Below are positions 7,055-10,721 of a stretch of 10,721 nt of DNA, in pieces. The notes below the pieces were generated by a model, which ran no database searches, was not told the origin of the DNA, and worked only from the letters and a program-made list of their open reading frames with translations. The first letter of the stretch is position 1; the number at the start of each line of letters is the position of its first letter. The stretch is from Bacillota bacterium (GTDB taxonomy: Bacteria > Bacillota > Dehalobacteriia > UBA4068), in NCBI GenBank assembly GCA_017439615.1, contig JAFSIU010000095.1:1-10721 (forward strand), read 5' to 3'. The translations under genes were made by a program, and so were the position numbers.

Positions 7055-7478
7055 GCATAAGCAGGTGGTTTTATGTCTTCTTTCTACCGTTCTTCTACCA
7101 GCTTGAATTAAAACTAATGAGCAGGCGATTATGTTTTTTATCTGTTGTCTGCCATATTTATAGCATTGCTGCAAAGGCGATTATACAATGATCGTTTTTT
7201 TGCCAGACAGCAAACAACTGTATAGCTTTTTAAAAGTGTATAACTGATACAAAAGGAATAATGCTGTTTTGTAATGCTCCGGTACTCTATGGTAATACTA
7301 TTAATGTTGCACCGGAAAAGAATCTGCCGGCACTCTAGGGTATTCCGATCTGGGTATTGCAGTTTACTGATGCAAAAGGTTTGGTAACACATATGTGTTA
7401 CTCTTGTCTTTAAAGAAAGAAGAAGAGTCTATTGAAATTGATTCTCTACCAAAACAGTTGTATTTTAAGAGAAGTAAC
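7055..7478. other. Gene-poor intergenic stretch
   Basis: About 420 bases between two terminators with no open frame that looks coding and no convincing promoter. Only short, A/T-rich frames occur on both strands. The section from about 7243 to 7395 holds in-frame degenerate repeats and is described separately as a possible gene remnant. A GGCGATTAT nonamer or its near-copy occurs twice (about 7125 and 7176), and a loose inverted resemblance exists between about 7142-7154 and 7201-7211; neither suggests a defined element. Confidence 0.6.
7234..7413 (+). pseudogene. Possible decayed coding remnant with in-frame repeats
   Basis: Read in the frame of base 7243, this stretch gives a protein-like series that includes TDTKG, APVLYGN, NVAPEKNLPAL, a TAG stop at 7336-7338, then GIPIWVLQFTDAKG. 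Two pairs of direct repeats keep the frame: CCGG-ACTCTA-GGTA-T (7279-7296 and 7327-7344, 15 of 18 bases equal, 48 bases apart) and ACTGAT-CAAAAGG (7243-7256 and 7366-7379, 13 of 14 equal, 123 bases apart). Both distances are multiples of three. The TAG falls where the first copy has a Tyr codon. There is no start codon with a ribosome site and no recognised family, so this is a suggestion only. Confidence 0.25.
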
Positions 7479-7514
7479 AAAAAGAACGGGATGACACATC
7501 ATCCCGTTCTTTTT
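7479..7514. terminator. Strong bidirectional terminator after the first-listed TPR gene
   Basis: A 16-bp perfect inverted repeat (7479-7494 with 7499-7514; core GAACGGGATGA) has a CACA tetraloop, A5 at one end and T5 at the other, so it works on both strands. On the minus strand it lies about 20 bases after the TPR gene stop and is its natural terminator. Confidence 0.93.
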
Positions 7515-7533
7515 GTGCTATATTCAAGTGTTG

Positions 7534-8493
7534 TTATTCAGTCTGTGCTCCCATTTCTACTGCCTTGTCATAATATTTCTGGCTGAGTTCATCATTGCCG
7601 GTTTCTGCATATGCGATGGTGAGCAGCTGGCAGGTCTCTGCATTGGGTGCCATTTCGAATGCTTTTTCCAGATCGGGGATGGCAGCGTCTGCATTATTGT
7701 TCTCAAGATGAGCGATGCCGCGGCTGTAATAACCCAAAGAAGAATCCGGCATCAGTTCAATTACCATATTGAAATGAGCTATCGCCTCATTCAGCTCGCC
7801 TTTTTCATAGTGCAAAAGACCCATATTATAGTAATGATCCGGGTTGCTGGGTTCGATAAAAGCTGCGGATTTATAATCCTGAATAGCCTTGTCCATTGCT
7901 CCGATTTTGTGATAGCACTCTGCACGCAGGGAATATACTATTGAATTGCGGGGATTGCATTTTTGCGAATTAAGCAAATCGACAATAGCAAATTCATATT
8001 TTTCTTCTTCCATATTCAAAATAGCGCGCTTGAGGAAAACCAAAGGGTCGTTTGATTTGGCATCGATCGCATCCGTAAAATGTATTAAAGCATCATTTTT
8101 GTAACCTTTGTCATAGTAATAATGACCTAATGCGCCATGTGCTTCTGCATGATGGGGATTGAGCTTCAGGGTCTTTTTGATATCAGCCATACGGTCTTCC
8201 AGACTCATACCCAAAAATCCATAGCATTCCGCACGTCTGAAATATGCATCCGGATCCTTTGTGCCAAGCTCAATGGCACGGTTCAGATCATCCAGTGCCA
8301 AACCATATTCATAAGCACCAAAGAGATAAGAACTTCTCTTGACATAGCCGGGGACATATTCAGGCTCAAGCTCCAAAATCTGATTCAAAAGATTTGTTAC
8401 TTCGACAGGATTGCATTTTTTCTGTCCTTCCAATTTGTTGACATATGCCAAAAGCTCAGAAGCCTGGGGGTTGTGAGACACATTATCTACCAT
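7534..8493 (-). CDS. Tetratricopeptide repeat protein, paralogue A
   Basis: A 319-residue all-helical protein made of about eight TPR units of ~34 residues from roughly residue 46 to 315, after a short N-terminal helical segment. TPR signatures are clear, for example YYNMGLLHYEKGELNEAIAH (221-240) and a Pro near each unit end (IEPSNP, LNPHH). There is no signal peptide, membrane segment or catalytic domain, so it is a cytoplasmic scaffold or binding protein by family expectation; its partner is unknown. Cysteines lie at 27, 90, 179, 193 and 288, and all five align with cysteines in the neighbouring paralogue. AGAGGTG (8504-8510) precedes the ATG. It has its own promoter and a terminator on each side, so it is monocistronic despite lying behind its paralogue. 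Confidence 0.88.
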   Translation of the reverse strand: MVDNVSHNPQASELLAYVNKLEGQKKCNPVEVTNLLNQILELEPEYVPGYVKRSSYLFGAYEYGLALDDLNRAIELGTKDPDAYFRRAECYGFLGMSLEDRMADIKKTLKLNPHHAEAHGALGHYYYDKGYKNDALIHFTDAIDAKSNDPLVFLKRAILNMEEEKYEFAIVDLLNSQKCNPRNSIVYSLRAECYHKIGAMDKAIQDYKSAAFIEPSNPDHYYNMGLLHYEKGELNEAIAHFNMVIELMPDSSLGYYSRGIAHLENNNADAAIPDLEKAFEMAPNAETCQLLTIAYAETGNDELSQKYYDKAVEMGAQTE

Positions 8494-8534
8494 AAAAAGA
8501 TAACACCTCTTTTTTTATTATTTTTATTATTAAA

Positions 8535-8563
8535 AGTATACTGCAAATATTTATAAATGTCCA
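8535..8563 (-). promoter_or_regulatory. Sigma-A-type promoter of TPR paralogue A
   Basis: On the minus strand, TGGACA (-35, 8558-8563) and TATACT (-10, 8535-8540) are each one base off consensus and 17 bases apart. The start point would be near 8528, about 35 bases before the start codon. Together with the terminator of paralogue B upstream, this indicates independent transcription. Confidence 0.7.
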
Positions 8564-8681
8564 TTGAAAAAATTTTACTGTCATCTTACTTTTTGCATAC
8601 AAGCTTTTATACTGCTGAAGTGCTGCAAAATATTATGTAATGCAAGTTAATCTTGTGAAAATCCTTTTTGTATTATCTTAG

Positions 8682-8718
8682 AAAAAACAACAGGATATGC
8701 AAAAAGCATATCCTGTTG
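8682..8718 (-). terminator. Intrinsic terminator of TPR paralogue B
   Basis: On the minus strand, CAACAGGATATGC and its complement form a 13-bp stem (8706-8718 with 8688-8700) around a T5 loop, followed by T6 (8682-8687). It lies about 18 bases after the stop of paralogue B and ends the YedE-TPR transcript. The interval from here to the promoter of paralogue A (8564-8681) holds nothing else I can identify. Confidence 0.92.
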
Positions 8719-8735
8719 AAAATAGAAATGCGATA

Positions 8736-9698
8736 TTAGTTTTCGGGTTGATAGCCTAATGCGAGAGCCTGTTCATAATACTTTGAACTGAGTTCCGCAT
8801 TCCCAAGACCTTCATATGCAAGAGACAGAAGATTGCAGGTCTCTGCATTGGGTGCGATCGCTGCTGCCTTTTCAAAGTCTTCAGCGGCGGCAGCAAAGTC
8901 ATTCTTTTCAAGCATGACAATGCCGCGGCTATAGTATCCGAGGGAGGAGTCCGATTGCAGATTGATCATCATATTGAAGTTCTTGACAGCATTTTCCAGG
9001 TCTCCTTTTTCATAATAAACAATGCCCATTTTATAATATAGTTCAGGAGTATGCGGATCTACGAAAACAGCCAATTCATAGTCTTTTAATGCTTTGTCAA
9101 GTGCACCTATTTCATAATAGCAATTGGCACGCAGATAATAAAGGAGTGTATTGCGCGGATTGCATTTTTGTGAATCAAGCAGATCGACAATGGCATGTTC
9201 ATATCGGCCTTGTTCCATATTAATTATTCCACGTTTAAGGAATGCCAGAGGATCATTTGTTTTGTTATTGATCGCCTCCGTAAAATATTTATAAGCATCC
9301 TGTTTATAATCTTTTTCGAAGAAATAATGTCCCATTTCGCTATTTGCCTGTGGGTGACGCGGGTCGAGCTTCAGCGTCATTTTGATATCTTCCATTTGTT
9401 CAGTGTTTTTGTTGCCAATGATGGCATAGCATTTTGAACGCAGATAAAAGGCTTCGGGATCATTTGAACCTAATTCAATGGCTTTGTTCAAATCTTGCAG
9501 AGCTAAACCGTATTCACAGAATTTGAAGGAATAATTGCTCCTTTTGACATATGCAGGAGCAAAATCCGGCTCCATTTCTATAAGCTGTGTCAGTATATCC
9601 ATCACTTCACTGGGATCGCATTTTTTTTGCTTCTCCATTTTGAGAACTGATTTAAAAAGGTCATCAGCATCGGGATTATGTGTTAAAGAATCAAGCAT
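8736..9698 (-). CDS. Tetratricopeptide repeat protein, paralogue B
   Basis: A 320-residue TPR protein that aligns end to end without gaps with paralogue A; my hand count gives about 179 of 319 identical positions. The most conserved blocks are EYGLAL-DLN-AIELG (62-77), VDLL-SQKCNPRN (171-183), DSSLGYYSRGI (250-260) and APNAETC (282-288), well beyond the TPR consensus, which suggests a shared specific ligand or partner. Cysteines are at 27, 61, 90, 179, 193 and 288; only Cys61 is not shared. There is no signal peptide or membrane segment. AGGGAGG (9706-9712) is a strong ribosome site. The gap to the upstream YedE C-half gene is 26 bases without a promoter, so B is probably in the transporter operon. 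Function unknown. Confidence 0.88.
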   Translation of the reverse strand: MLDSLTHNPDADDLFKSVLKMEKQKKCDPSEVMDILTQLIEMEPDFAPAYVKRSNYSFKFCEYGLALQDLNKAIELGSNDPEAFYLRSKCYAIIGNKNTEQMEDIKMTLKLDPRHPQANSEMGHYFFEKDYKQDAYKYFTEAINNKTNDPLAFLKRGIINMEQGRYEHAIVDLLDSQKCNPRNTLLYYLRANCYYEIGALDKALKDYELAVFVDPHTPELYYKMGIVYYEKGDLENAVKNFNMMINLQSDSSLGYYSRGIVMLEKNDFAAAAEDFEKAAAIAPNAETCNLLSLAYEGLGNAELSSKYYEQALALGYQPEN

Positions 9699-9724
9699 AA
9701 AAGGACCTCCCTTTGATTATTAAA

Positions 9725-10333
9725 TTATTGATAGATATTTACCAATTCATTCATAATCGGAACAATATATTTATCATATACAACAATAGCCGCATAAAAG
9801 CCGATCAGATAAAAAGCAGATGTGATATTACCCGAAGATGCCATGACATGCTGACGCATCGGGCAGCCATTGGCCAGGGTAGAGAAGAAGCCCAGTATCA
9901 ATGTGGCGCCTAATGTAAGCAATAATTCATTGGGAATGGTGATATTGAAAATGGTAAGTCCGCGGATAGGCAGATCTTCACCGACTGTGAGAATAACAGG
10001 TGATTGCAAAAGATCGCAATATGACATATTTCGATATGCCTCAGGAATGACTACCTCAAAAGGATTAAGCTCAATAGGACTGAATGAGAGCGGGGGACGT
10101 GCAAACCAGGGATATTCGCTGAGATAGTAATTGAAATGGAAAATGAAGAAGAAAAAGGCAGCGGCAAAAAGAAAGGAGAAAAAGCCTTTCAGGAGATATG
10201 TATCACGGATAATAAAGAAATCTCTCCATCCGCCAATGAAGCACATACGCGAGCGCTGTGCAAAGAAGCCGATAATAAAGCCGATAAGAAGGCTCAAAAG
10301 CGTGGTGTTGGTGATCGTCGTTAAAAGACTCAT
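9725..10333 (-). CDS. YeeE/YedE-family transporter, C-terminal-half subunit
   Basis: A 202-residue membrane protein of the YeeE/YedE sulfur-transport family, whose members carry thiosulfate or are linked to selenium metabolism. Hydrophobic segments lie near residues 10-25, 48-68, 137-153 and 170-190. Two family-like cysteine sites are visible: FFAQRSRMCFIGG (23-35, Cys31) and ANGCPMRQHVMA (154-165, Cys157), the latter being the typical GCPxR element. A rather polar stretch (about 69-135) separates the helices. Full-length YedE proteins contain two such halves; here they are separate genes. The start ATG overlaps the TGA of the upstream half by four bases (ATGA), implying coupled translation and probably a fixed ratio. 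Substrate (thiosulfate, other sulfur compound or selenium species) is not determined. Confidence 0.85.
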   Translation of the reverse strand: MSLLTTITNTTLLSLLIGFIIGFFAQRSRMCFIGGWRDFFIIRDTYLLKGFFSFLFAAAFFFFIFHFNYYLSEYPWFARPPLSFSPIELNPFEVVIPEAYRNMSYCDLLQSPVILTVGEDLPIRGLTIFNITIPNELLLTLGATLILGFFSTLANGCPMRQHVMASSGNITSAFYLIGFYAAIVVYDKYIVPIMNELVNIYQ

Positions 10334-10721
10334 TGCATTTTTGCCCTCCTTTTCAGCAGTAATGTGGCTAGATATATGCCGACTACCAAAAATCCGATAG
10401 AAAACATTGCACCTGTATCACCATAGGCCGAGCGGAGCAGAATACGCATGGGACAGCCGGAAATAATAAGACCGCAGCACATAACGATAAAGCCGAAAAT
10501 GAAGGCAAAGAATGGATTTCCTGTTTTCTGAAGCTTCCATTCACCGCTCGTAATGGCTGCAACAGCGCCGCCAATAATAATTCCGACAGTGGTAAGAATC
10601 AAACCTTTCATTGCAAGACTGGAAACCGGAGCACCGTACCATGGGAACTGACTCAAAAGTGCATTGACCATATCTCTGGCATGGCAAACGACACAAATGC
10701 CATAAGCTGCCGGAGGATGAA
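10330..10721 (-). CDS. YeeE/YedE-family transporter, N-terminal-half subunit (5' end outside window)
   Basis: The frame stays open to the window edge, so the ATG at 10671 is internal. The codons upstream of it read PPAAYGICVVCHARD, which look coding and include a CxxC pair. Downstream are two or three membrane segments and the element ISGCPMRILLRSAYGD, which matches the GCPMR site in the following gene, so the two genes carry equivalent halves of the internally duplicated family. The tail is basic (LLLKRRAKMQ), suggesting a cytoplasmic C-terminus. It is the first visible gene of the minus-strand operon leading to TPR paralogue B; its start and promoter lie beyond the right edge. Confidence 0.82.
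   Translation of the reverse strand, partial: HPPAAYGICVVCHARDMVNALLSQFPWYGAPVSSLAMKGLILTTVGIIIGGAVAAITSGEWKLQKTGNPFFAFIFGFIVMCCGLIISGCPMRILLRSAYGDTGAMFSIGFLVVGIYLATLLLKRRAKMQ

Noticed and set aside
7138-7392. An 84-codon minus-strand frame in the intergenic region
   Set aside because: There is no ribosome site or recognisable motif, and its composition is low-quality (Cys, Tyr and Ser rich). The + strand frame over the same bases shows the in-frame repeats instead.
7011-7514. A tRNA-adjacent integration site (attachment-site duplication or mobile element)
   Set aside because: The tRNA 3' end is not repeated further downstream in the window, and there is no integrase, transposase or flanking terminal repeat.
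7513-7944. A + strand frame of 143 codons opposite TPR paralogue A
   Set aside because: It starts inside the terminator region and runs antisense to a TPR gene. Its Cys/Ile/Phe-rich translation is typical of an antisense artefact.

Overview
The window looks like the chromosome of a low-to-moderate GC Gram-positive anaerobe, most likely a Clostridia-type Bacillota. The clues are strong GGAG-type ribosome sites, TTG starts, extended -10 promoters, hairpin-plus-U terminators, an arginine deiminase cluster with a YfcC-type carrier, and a YeeE/YedE transporter split over two genes. The family cannot be fixed from this sequence alone.

Left part (1-2268, + strand): an aromatic amino acid cluster. 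It runs from the 3' part of prephenate dehydrogenase (tyrosine branch) to a type I DAHP synthase (first shikimate step), then a small P-loop kinase of the uridine kinase-like group that overlaps the DAHP synthase stop by one base. A strong hairpin terminator follows. A HAD-family hydrolase on the minus strand converges on the same terminator, and its stop codon lies inside the hairpin's 3' arm.

Middle (3137-6789, + strand): arginine catabolism. Arginine deiminase (arcA, forced TTG start), ornithine carbamoyltransferase (arcB/argF type) and a YfcC-family membrane carrier form a tight operon. Arginine would be imported, deiminated to citrulline and cleaved to ornithine and carbamoyl phosphate, with ornithine exported. 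Carbamate kinase (arcC), which makes ATP from carbamoyl phosphate, is not in the window. A terminator-like hairpin sits in the arcA leader.

Centre right (6873-7533): a single tRNA-Ala(GGC) with a near-consensus promoter and its own terminator. It is followed by about 420 bases without an intact gene. Part of this stretch holds two pairs of in-frame degenerate direct repeats and may be a decayed coding remnant. It ends at a 16-bp perfect hairpin.

Right part (7534-10721, all minus strand): in transcription order, the two halves of a YeeE/YedE-family transporter (coupled by an ATGA overlap), then a TPR protein 26 bases downstream, a terminator, and a second TPR protein with its own promoter. 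The two TPR proteins are tandem paralogues, about 56% identical by hand count without gaps, and share five aligned cysteines. Their closeness to a sulfur/selenium-type transporter is the least explained part of the window. Most of the rest is ordinary metabolism.
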